Position numbers and translations under genes: made by a program | NCBI RefSeq assembly: GCF_002902565.1 | Contig: NZ_PPRC01000029.1 | Coordinates: forward strand, 1 to 33,358 | Reading direction: 5' to 3' | DNA from: Staphylococcus petrasii | GTDB lineage: Bacteria; Bacillota; Bacilli; Staphylococcales; Staphylococcaceae | Length of the DNA: 33,358 nt | Shown here: one piece after another, positions 16,159 to 23,093 of the stretch | Numbering within the stretch: position 1 is the first letter of the stretch | Layout: every line of letters starts with the position of its first letter | Notes under the pieces: generated by a model | Database searches by the model: none | What the model was told of the DNA's origin: nothing | Seen by the model: only the letters and a program-made list of their open reading frames with translations

Positions 16159-16161
16159 ACT

Positions 16162-17334
16162 TTATTCTTCAAATTGGATGTTTTTCTTTTCATAAAAATG
16201 ATTTAACGTATTCAGTAAAATACCTAATATAATAATGCCACCTGATACGAACGTAATGATTAGATAAGGGAAACCAATTGATAATAGAATTGAACCAATC
16301 AATGCACCTAAAAAGTTAGCAACATTAAAGATTGAAGCAGCTAACGTGCTAGCTAATAACGGTGCTTCTTTCGCACTTAAAATAATCTTACTGTTAAGTA
16401 ATGGCGTCGTACCAAATGTACCGAAACCGAATAAGAAACAGATAATAATGGCTAAAATCGCACTATGCACAGCTGTAACGAATGAAATAATCGTTAAGAA
16501 TAATAATAAAAATGTGTAGAATAAAAATTTCGTTAATTTAGGTTCAGGTACGCTACCTGTAACAAGATTTCCCATTACGCCACCTAAACCGAACATAAAT
16601 AGGCACAACGTAAGACCTACGATGCCATATGGTGAGAATTTGTGAATCATCGGTTCCATAAATGTATACGTTGTAAATACACCAGAATATCCAAAAATGA
16701 TAATAGACATAATAATTAAAATGTGTGGATTTTTAAATACTTTCAATTCACCTTTAATATTAGTTTCCGTACTTAAAGTAACGTTAGGGACAAATTTCAT
16801 CATACCTAACATTGTAATGATAGCTAAACCAATCATTACACCGAAAACAACGCGCCAGTTTGCGAAACCGCCTAAGAATGAACCAAACGGCACACCTAGC
16901 ATAACCGCAATCGTTAAACCTGCTTGGACTAACGCAATCGCTTGAGGCTGTTTACCACGTGGCGCCACGGCAGCCGCAACACTCATACACACACCAAAGA
17001 ACGGCGCATGCATTGAAGCAGAAAGCAATCGGGATAACAGTAATATCGGAAAGTTTGGTGCTAACATTCCAATGACATTACTTATTATAAATATCGCCAC
17101 TAATATAGGTAATAAGCGTTGTGCATGAACTCTCATTGTAAACACGCGCATAAACGGGCCGATGAGTGCCACACCCACAGCATAGACACTAATCAATAAA
17201 CCCGCGCTCGAAATCGAAACTTTCATATCTCCTGCAATTTGTGTCAATAAACCTGTCACAACATATTCAGCCATGCCCACTGTAAAGGTACCTAGCATGA
17301 ATATGAAAAACATCATTCTGTTATCCTTCATCAT
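16162..17334 (-). CDS. MFS transporter, AraJ/YdhP-type sugar or drug efflux
   Basis: 390 residues with 12 predicted membrane segments. The first segment carries MLGTFTVGMAEYVVTGLL, the motif of the drug/sugar efflux branch that includes AraJ and YdhP. A central polar loop separates two six-segment halves. The substrate is not predictable. An in-frame ATG at 17355 exists, but the ATG at 17334 has AAAAAGGAGGA 5 bases upstream and is preferred. Confidence 0.87.
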   Translation of the reverse strand: MMKDNRMMFFIFMLGTFTVGMAEYVVTGLLTQIAGDMKVSISSAGLLISVYAVGVALIGPFMRVFTMRVHAQRLLPILVAIFIISNVIGMLAPNFPILLLSRLLSASMHAPFFGVCMSVAAAVAPRGKQPQAIALVQAGLTIAVMLGVPFGSFLGGFANWRVVFGVMIGLAIITMLGMMKFVPNVTLSTETNIKGELKVFKNPHILIIMSIIIFGYSGVFTTYTFMEPMIHKFSPYGIVGLTLCLFMFGLGGVMGNLVTGSVPEPKLTKFLFYTFLLLFLTIISFVTAVHSAILAIIICFLFGFGTFGTTPLLNSKIILSAKEAPLLASTLAASIFNVANFLGALIGSILLSIGFPYLIITFVSGGIIILGILLNTLNHFYEKKNIQFEE

Positions 17335-17656
17335 TGCTTCCTCCTTTTTATTCATTTTTAAACAATACGATAGCTATATTACAAAAAATTGTATGCCATG
17401 TGAAGAGGTTTGTTCATATTTTTTATTCCCAAAAAGTCTTATCTCATAAGCTTTCATAAACTTTCATTTTATTAAAATTAAGATAATTTCAAATGTATTA
17501 CCTACGCCTAAGATGTTTGAATATACTTCTGTTAGTCGTATATTTATTCATTTTCATTTATATATACATTCAAAAAATTTCAAACCACATGCTAAATCCC
17601 TTCTCATTTTTAAGGGGAAATCTATTGTGTTAGAGTTACCTTAAAGGAGTGACAGT
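17335..17656. other. gap between divergent MFS and 35-residue peptide genes
   Basis: About 320 bp, AT-rich. It contains the MFS ribosome binding site and a short palindrome TACAA-N4-TTGTA (17380-17393) about 45 bp upstream of the MFS start. The AAAGGAG ribosome binding site of the small peptide is at 17643-17649. No other gene is seen. Confidence 0.6.
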
Positions 17657-17764
17657 ATGCCTAATTCAAAGAAGAATAAAAAAACGTTCTGGGAACTCAT
17701 TGTGACTTCTATCCCAGAACTGTTAAGTGGAGTTATTCGTTTTTTTAAAAATTTATTTACTTAA
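17657..17764 (+). CDS. 35-residue cationic amphipathic peptide (PSM-like in character)
   Basis: A short frame with a good ribosome binding site (AAAGGAG, 7-base spacer). The peptide begins MPNSKKNKK and continues with a hydrophobic, helix-prone part TFWELIVTSIPELLSG and then VIRFFKNLFT. Net charge is clearly positive. No signal peptide or Cys is present. In size and amphipathic character it resembles phenol-soluble modulins, leaderless bacteriocins or small membrane-active toxins, but no family is recognised. Its TAA overlaps the stop codon of the convergent EamA gene by 4 bases. A perfect 9-bp inverted repeat (17686-17694 / 17712-17720) lies inside the coding sequence. Confidence 0.55.
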   Translation: MPNSKKNKKTFWELIVTSIPELLSGVIRFFKNLFT

Positions 17765-18681
17765 TAATTAGAAGAATGTGGCGAGTAATTTATGAAAAAT
17801 AACGCAATAATAACGCATAAGCCTCCTACCATAATGTGAAGCGTAAAAGGTTCGCCTAAACCTATAATTGAAAAAATGGTAGAAAATAAGGGCACTAAAA
17901 ATAGAAAACTACTCGCAATTGTAGCTCCGCGCATTTTCAAACTACTAAACCATAATCCAAATGAACCTATGGAAGCTGGGAAGACAAGCCACCAAAACCA
18001 TAGCCAACCCCATCCATTTAGATAAGTGATTGAATAATGCTCCCTTAGGATGACACTTATAAACAACATGATTATGCCACACAATAATAATTGCCAACCC
18101 GTTAATACCCAAGGCCCTTTATCAAATGCAACAAGTTTCGTCACGATTGTATTACATGACCAACATAATGAGCCGAGTAATGCCACAAGTGCGCCCCACC
18201 CCAATAACGTACGATCTAATCCTAAACAAATAGCCACACCCGTAACGCCTAATACCAATGCGAAACATTTCATCTTCGTTAGATGTTCGTTTAATAAAAA
18301 ATGTGCAAGCACGGCTAACCATAGAGGATTTGTGAAGAGTAAGACTGCTGATATTGAGGAAGAAACACCAAGTGCCATCGCAATATTTAATAATCCCATC
18401 GTTCCAGCCGTTTGTAATAAGCCAATAACCAATACAAATACAAACCCTTTAGAAACACTACCGTTACTTTTAGGTAGTATCTCTTGAAGGCCCCTTTTCA
18501 ATAAAATAAAAATTATAATAATAAGTCCGGCTATAATAAAACGCCATCCTCCAAGTAACATTGGAGGAACGTGTTCAATTGAAATTAAATATTTCCCTGT
18601 TGGAAAAGAAGAGCCCATGCATATTGTGGTTAAAATAATACACACATAAAAAGATAAGTAAGAACGTTGCTGTAATTTCAT
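17761..18681 (-). CDS. EamA/DMT family transporter
   Basis: 306 residues, ten predicted membrane segments in two EamA repeats of five (about 10-140 and 153-295). Each has the GxxxxxxFxxxPL-like strand-break segments (SAVLLFTNPLWLAV; SSFLFLVPLFSTIF). The family exports amino acids or metabolites; the substrate is unknown. Upstream in-frame codons (TTG at 18696, ATG at 18690) overlap the ribosome binding site; ATG at 18681 is 9 bases after GGAG and is preferred. It is divergent from the Rrf2 regulator, its probable controller. Confidence 0.85.
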   Translation of the reverse strand: MKLQQRSYLSFYVCIILTTICMGSSFPTGKYLISIEHVPPMLLGGWRFIIAGLIIIIFILLKRGLQEILPKSNGSVSKGFVFVLVIGLLQTAGTMGLLNIAMALGVSSSISAVLLFTNPLWLAVLAHFLLNEHLTKMKCFALVLGVTGVAICLGLDRTLLGWGALVALLGSLCWSCNTIVTKLVAFDKGPWVLTGWQLLLCGIIMLFISVILREHYSITYLNGWGWLWFWWLVFPASIGSFGLWFSSLKMRGATIASSFLFLVPLFSTIFSIIGLGEPFTLHIMVGGLCVIIALFFINYSPHSSNY

Positions 18682-18701
18682 AGATGTCATCTCCAAATCA
18701 T

Positions 18702-18793
18702 TAATTAAAGATAATTAAGATATTCTTTGTCTTTAATTATCATTATAAATACCCTCCTTTAATTTTCAATAATAATATATAAAATTTTTATAT
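18702..18793. promoter_or_regulatory. palindromes between EamA transporter and Rrf2 regulator
   Basis: TAATTAAAGA (18702-18711) is inverted perfectly at 18730-18739, 18 bases away. A second palindrome, ATATAAAA-T-TTTTATAT, is at 18777-18793. Both lie in the 156-bp divergent region and are candidate Rrf2 operators. AT-richness makes chance matches likely. Confidence 0.4.
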
Positions 18794-18837
18794 TATATTT
18801 TATAATTGAATAAATAAGAAGAAACAGGTGGACGTTT

Positions 18838-19320
18838 ATGAAATTATCTAAAGGATGGGAACAAGCCATTTATGTTCTATTAATTCTCAATCATCTGCCC
18901 AAACGTAATGTAATGACTTCTATAACGTTAAGCGAACGGTTAAACGTATCTGACTCCTATTTAAAGAAAATTATTAAGTCTCTAGCGAAAGAAGGACTTG
19001 TTCATTCAGCACCCGGCAAAAATGGAGGGTTTTCTCTCAATAAGCCTTTAAGTGAAATCACATTTTATGATGTCTTTTTAGCGATTGAAGGACGAGATAA
19101 GATTTTCTCAAGTCAACATTTATTGAAATCATTTTTAGGTGAAAATGAAGGCCAAAAAGCTGAATTATGTGTTGTGAGTCACGCACTCAATAATATTGAA
19201 CAAACATTAATAACAACATTATCTTCTATTACTTTGGAAGATGTTAAACAATCAATTTACACAAAATATAACCTTGAAGAGCTGTCACAATGGATTTCCT
19301 CTAATAGTAAAACACACTAG
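18838..19320 (+). CDS. Rrf2 family transcriptional regulator
   Basis: 160 residues. The N-terminal winged helix has LSERLNVSDSYLKKIIKSLAKEGLV (recognition helix about 38-52) and the wing SAPGKNGGFSLNKP, both family hallmarks. Only one Cys (ELCVVSHAL) is present where [2Fe-2S] members such as IscR have three, so iron-sulfur sensing is unlikely. The AGGTGG ribosome binding site precedes ATG. It is divergent from the EamA transporter and is probably its regulator. Confidence 0.88.
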   Translation: MKLSKGWEQAIYVLLILNHLPKRNVMTSITLSERLNVSDSYLKKIIKSLAKEGLVHSAPGKNGGFSLNKPLSEITFYDVFLAIEGRDKIFSSQHLLKSFLGENEGQKAELCVVSHALNNIEQTLITTLSSITLEDVKQSIYTKYNLEELSQWISSNSKTH

Positions 19321-19323
19321 ATT

Positions 19324-19370
19324 TAGCCTTCCGGACGTCTTACTTCAGACAACCCGAAGGCTACTTTTAT
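19324..19370 (+). terminator. intrinsic terminator after the Rrf2 gene
   Basis: Stem TAGCCTTC / GAAGGCTA (19324-19331, 19356-19363) with an inner GTCT / AGAC pairing, followed by CTTTTAT. Confidence 0.8.
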
Positions 19371-19397
19371 ATATGTTGATGACAAAAATAACTGTCT

Positions 19398-19442
19398 TTT
19401 TGACTAATGTATTTGTCAAAATGACTACGATACTGTATCGTA
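19398..19442 (+). promoter_or_regulatory. promoter and palindromic operator of the XRE-DUF3169-ABC operon
   Basis: A 17-base near-perfect dyad TACGATAC-T-GTATCGTA lies at 19426-19442, ending 21 bp before the start codon. TTGTCA (19413-19418), a 17-base spacer and TATCGT (19436-19441) form a plausible promoter whose -10 is inside the dyad. A second inverted repeat TTTTGAC / GTCAAAA is at 19398-19421. This layout predicts autorepression by the XRE protein. Confidence 0.6.
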
Positions 19443-19463
19443 TGAATTAAGGAGTTGATTAAA

Positions 19464-19667
19464 TTGCGAAATCGCCTAAAAGAATTGCGTGCTCGCGATG
19501 GCTACAATCAAACACAACTCGCACAAAAAGCCGGCATTTCGCGTCAAACGGTTTCTTTGATTGAACGTAATGATTTCATGCCATCCATCTTAACCGCAGT
19601 TAAACTTGCACGTATTTTTAATGAACCAGTTGAAAACGTCTTTATATTCGAGGAGGGAGATTTATGA
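19464..19667 (+). CDS. small XRE family helix-turn-helix regulator
   Basis: 67 residues, almost entirely one HTH_3 domain. LKELRARDGYNQTQLAQKAG and SRQTVSLIERND form the helix-turn-helix, and the tail AVKLARIFNEPVENVFIFEE is typical of single-domain regulators that sit beside membrane proteins. A TTG at 19455 overlaps the AAGGAG site; TTG at 19464, 9 bases after it, is preferred. The TGA overlaps the ATG of the DUF3169 gene (ATGA), so the two are coupled. Confidence 0.9.
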   Translation: MRNRLKELRARDGYNQTQLAQKAGISRQTVSLIERNDFMPSILTAVKLARIFNEPVENVFIFEEGDL

Positions 19668-20383
19668 AAGTAGCCAGATATTTACTTTATGTACTGATAG
19701 GAGGGATTATTGGTGGAATTATAGGAGCTTCAATAGGAATGTTAAGTGATGCCAACATTTTTGGTAGCTTACATTTCGCTTCATACAGTTTCACTATTAT
19801 CGTTACCATTATTGCTTCATTAATTAATATTGGACTTATCTTTGCGATTTGGAAGACCTCTAACACATCTTTGAAATACAAACATAAAACTGAAAATGCT
19901 GATGATGCTAACCTTGACCAATATGATCAAAAAGCTAATTTAACCTTCATGAGAACTGGCACATTATATTATATTGCAGTATTAGTCGCTTTATTAAATG
20001 TATTTATTATTACCTTAGGTAATGGCCCATCATCTATTTTATTATTAGTTATTGTGCCATTTATGCTATCGATTATTCCGTCAATCATGCTTGGTTTCTT
20101 TTATAGAAAATATGATGAACGTATGCCTAAACAAGGCGAAGCTAAATATACAGAACGCGTTTTACAAAGTATGGATGAAGGCGAGCGTCACATTACACTT
20201 GAAGCTATGTTTAAAGTCTATCACATTAATATTTCCTTAATTATTATAGGTGCTATGTTCTTAGGTATCTTTTCAATCATTACAGGTATCAACCAAGCTA
20301 TTGGCATTGGCATTCTAATCATCTTATTTGCCTACAATACATTTGGTTATATGTTAAAAGTACGTAAATTTTATAAATCCTAA
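19664..20383 (+). CDS. DUF3169 family membrane protein
   Basis: 239 residues with six predicted membrane segments: two near the N-terminus, two around 105-150 and two at the C-terminus. A polar loop lies at about 70-95 and another at about 155-185. DUF3169 proteins have no known function and often follow a small XRE regulator, as here. It overlaps the regulator by 4 bases. It may sense a membrane-active compound or hold the regulator, which is inference. Confidence 0.82.
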   Translation: MKVARYLLYVLIGGIIGGIIGASIGMLSDANIFGSLHFASYSFTIIVTIIASLINIGLIFAIWKTSNTSLKYKHKTENADDANLDQYDQKANLTFMRTGTLYYIAVLVALLNVFIITLGNGPSSILLLVIVPFMLSIIPSIMLGFFYRKYDERMPKQGEAKYTERVLQSMDEGERHITLEAMFKVYHINISLIIIGAMFLGIFSIITGINQAIGIGILIILFAYNTFGYMLKVRKFYKS

Positions 20384-20472
20384 TTATTTATTACTAAATT
20401 TATACTATGATGAAAGTAACAAATTGAAAATCCAATAAAATTCAACGTTATCTACAGAAAGAGAGGATTATT

Positions 20473-21318
20473 ATGGAACATCTTTTGCAAGTGCAACACC
20501 TGAACAAATCTTATAAGAAATCCAACTTCAACTTGAATGACATTTCTTTCACTTTAAAACCTGGCGAAGTAATTGGGTTAATTGGAAAGAACGGTTCCGG
20601 TAAAACAACGCTAATTAATACGTTAGTAGGCAACCGTTTCAAAGATTCTGGAGAAATTTCATTCTTTGATAAAGTAGTATCTGACAAAGATCATGATTAT
20701 AAAGAACACATAGGCGTCGTATTTGATGATTTACGTGTCCCAGATAAACTCGAAATCAAAGATATGGATAAAGTTTTTGCGAACATTTTCAAAACATGGA
20801 ATAGCGAGAAATTCTTTAGTACTATCAAAGAATTTGATCTTCCTACCACGTCTCAAATCAAGACTTTCTCTAGAGGTATGCGTATGAAAGCAGCGCTCTC
20901 AATTGCCCTAGCACACGATTCTAAATTATTAATATTAGATGAAGCGACAGCCGGCATGGACGTTTCTGGCCGTGAAGAAGTCATTGAAATGTTAGAAGAC
21001 TATATTTCAGACGGTAATGGCATCCTAATTTCATCTCACATCTCAGAAGATATTGAACAGTTAGCTACCCAACTTATCTTTATGAAAGACGGCGAAATTG
21101 TCTTATATGAAGATAAACATACTCTACTTAATAACTATGGCATTCTTGAAGCTCCTGAAAATGAACTCCCAGAACTTCCAAATGAAATCATAGTAGCCTC
21201 AAGAACACGTAACGGCCAACACCAAATATTAATTAATGATTGGTCTCGAGTGACTAACGCTCAATCACTTCAAAGTATCGATGACGCAACAAAATTAATT
21301 ATGAGAGGTGAAAAATAA
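20473..21318 (+). CDS. ABC transporter ATPase
   Basis: 281 residues. Walker A is GKNGSGKTT (38-46), the signature is degenerate, FSRGMR (132-137), Walker B is LLILDE (152-157) and the H-loop His is at 189 (SSHISED). The SRGMR signature is typical of ATPases that pair with small ABC-2 permeases for peptide, lantibiotic or lipid export. About 80 C-terminal residues lie beyond the core. The stop codon TAA overlaps the permease start (TAATG). The gene follows DUF3169 by 89 bp with no terminator between, so all four genes are probably one operon. Confidence 0.9.
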   Translation: MEHLLQVQHLNKSYKKSNFNLNDISFTLKPGEVIGLIGKNGSGKTTLINTLVGNRFKDSGEISFFDKVVSDKDHDYKEHIGVVFDDLRVPDKLEIKDMDKVFANIFKTWNSEKFFSTIKEFDLPTTSQIKTFSRGMRMKAALSIALAHDSKLLILDEATAGMDVSGREEVIEMLEDYISDGNGILISSHISEDIEQLATQLIFMKDGEIVLYEDKHTLLNNYGILEAPENELPELPNEIIVASRTRNGQHQILINDWSRVTNAQSLQSIDDATKLIMRGEK

Positions 21319-21953
21319 TGAAGGGCTTATTACTAAGTAGTTTCTATGCATCTAAAAAATCACTTATCACATTTGCGATTGTAGGAACAGTTATGAGTAT
21401 TATGTTTGGTTTTTTCAGTCCTATGATGACCTGCTTTATGCCAATGGTTATGCTAATGTCACCAGTTACAGATAATCTCAAACGTGAAAAAGACTCTAAA
21501 TGGATGTATTATATCTCTACTTTACCTACTCATAGAAATGCTTATATTAAAGCATATTTTGCTTTTTATGGAATGTTAATTTTAGCAGGTTTAATCATAG
21601 GCGTAATTGTATGTTTATTAACAACTCAAAATATTATGATGACTCTTTTATCTGCTTTTATTGGTATCGGTATGGTTGGGACTTATGCGTTAATGTTCCC
21701 TTTCACATTTAAATATGGCCCAGAAAATTCAAATGTGATTATGATTGTGACTTCAATTATTGCTATCGTATTATTTTTATCAATTTGGTTCTTTATAGTT
21801 ACGCCTATTTTTGTACAGGCTGGTTCATTTAGTAAAGCAGCAAGCAATCCAATAGTGTTATCTGCTACTGGTGGCTACGCTATACTTGGATTGATTATTT
21901 GCATAGTTTCATACTTCACATCACTTTCAATATTTAAAAAACAAGAATTATAA
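21318..21953 (+). CDS. ABC-2 type transporter permease
   Basis: 211 residues with five or six predicted membrane segments and short loops. KREKDSKWMYYISTLPTHR, near residue 55, is the conserved cytoplasmic segment of small ABC-2 exporters (variants of PTxR/YIxAKY). It overlaps the ATPase gene by one base and completes the exporter. The substrate is not predictable; peptide or antimicrobial export or immunity is a reasonable guess. Confidence 0.85.
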   Translation: MKGLLLSSFYASKKSLITFAIVGTVMSIMFGFFSPMMTCFMPMVMLMSPVTDNLKREKDSKWMYYISTLPTHRNAYIKAYFAFYGMLILAGLIIGVIVCLLTTQNIMMTLLSAFIGIGMVGTYALMFPFTFKYGPENSNVIMIVTSIIAIVLFLSIWFFIVTPIFVQAGSFSKAASNPIVLSATGGYAILGLIICIVSYFTSLSIFKKQEL

Positions 21954-21977
21954 TTAATCACATATTAATAATACGTA

Positions 21978-22201
21978 GTATTGTGGGCGAGACGCCTGTG
22001 GGAATAGCATCGTCTTGAGACAATACACAATAAAAAAGGTTCTAAACACTACTTACAAGACTTTGTAAAAGGCTTTTCCAAGTGTTTAGAACCTTTTCAT
22101 TTACCCTTAATTGACTCAAGCAATGCCCACGGCAAGCGAGCCCAAACAATACGAAGTATTAGCTTAGAAACCATCGTTCCAAGTATTGTTTCATTAAATC
22201 T
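21978..22201. repeat. large dyad-symmetric intergenic element
   Basis: The 300-bp gap before the NAT gene is built as nested inverted repeats. The centre is a 17-bp perfect stem (22034-22050 / 22081-22097). Outside it, the left flank (about 21984-22025, with TGGGCGAGACGCCTGTGGG and CTTGAGACAAT) is an imperfect inverted copy of the right flank (about 22105-22143). The heptamer GTATTGT or its complement occurs at 21978, 22020, 22146 and 22193, forming a hairpin at each end. It looks like a mobile or dispersed palindromic repeat. Confidence 0.6.
22034..22097. terminator. long-stem terminator after the ABC exporter operon
   Basis: Perfect 17-bp stem (22034-22050 / 22081-22097, AAAAGGTTCTAAACACT) with an inner TTACAA / TTGTAA hairpin and an end of CCTTTTC. 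It forms the core of the larger dyad element. Confidence 0.75.
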
Positions 22202-22254
22202 CAATTTAGGGTATTGAAAGAGTAAAAGCATTAAATAAAGGAGTTCCTGTTCAC

Positions 22255-23040
22255 ATGGATATACAAGCAATTGAACACTATTTAGATATAGATTCGTCAC
22301 AATATAACGAACCCACAGTCGAAGCACTCGATTATTATATAAAACAGTATATGATGACGGTTCCTTTTGAAAATATAAATGTACAAAACGGCGTACCTAT
22401 CTCTGTAGAAATTGAAGATTTGTTCGATAAAATTATCAATCAACATCGAGGCGGTTTCTGCTACGAAATGAACCATTTCTTCGGTACTTATCTCGAAGAA
22501 AAAGGCTTTACTGTATATCGTATGCCCGCAACGATACATCAACCTGACGGTCATACAAGTCCTCATGGTTCTCATATGTCACTTGTAGTGTCTATAGATG
22601 ACATCAATTACGTAGCTGATGTAGGCTTTGGCGATTTACCCTTACAATCATTACGCATTGGCACTTTAGACCCTACTCATCCCGTTATGGATTTAACAGG
22701 CCAATTTCGTGCTATTTCTGAAAATGAAGACACTTATAGCGTACAAAAACCGGAAAATGAACAATGGGTTACACGCTATGTAGCCGAAATAAAACCTCAA
22801 AATATTCATGATTTTGATCCAATGATTGAATATAATTCTAAGAACCCTGAGTCTATCTTTGTAAAACAACTCATAATTACAAAACCACAATTATTCGGAC
22901 GTGCTACAATGTCGTCTAATCATCTGACATTAAGCAAACAAGACAATAAAGAAAAAATTGATGTTACATCTGATAATTATCGCGACATACTTAAAAAGTA
23001 TTTCAACTTAGACGTAAAAATCAAACCACTCGAACAATAA
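22255..23040 (+). CDS. arylamine N-acetyltransferase
   Basis: 261 residues of the NAT family, which moves acetyl from acetyl-CoA to arylamines or hydrazines through a Cys intermediate. The catalytic triad is complete and at canonical positions: C69 (RGGFCYE), H107 (HGSHMSL) and D122 (ADVGFGD). PFENINV near 37 is also conserved. It is cytosolic, with length typical of bacterial NATs. The AAAGGAG site is 11 bases from the ATG, a slightly long spacer. It is followed 53 bp later by the UvrA-like gene with no terminator, so co-transcription is likely. Confidence 0.93.
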   Translation: MDIQAIEHYLDIDSSQYNEPTVEALDYYIKQYMMTVPFENINVQNGVPISVEIEDLFDKIINQHRGGFCYEMNHFFGTYLEEKGFTVYRMPATIHQPDGHTSPHGSHMSLVVSIDDINYVADVGFGDLPLQSLRIGTLDPTHPVMDLTGQFRAISENEDTYSVQKPENEQWVTRYVAEIKPQNIHDFDPMIEYNSKNPESIFVKQLIITKPQLFGRATMSSNHLTLSKQDNKEKIDVTSDNYRDILKKYFNLDVKIKPLEQ

Positions 23041-23093
23041 ATTAATTTTCCCAAATCAAATAAGACATAAAGTGTAATTAAGAGGTGTAAGTG

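Noticed and set aside
22097..22575. Minus-strand frames of 76 and 92 residues over the dyad element and NAT start
   Set aside because: They overlap a well-supported NAT gene and a structured intergenic element, with no ribosome binding sites.
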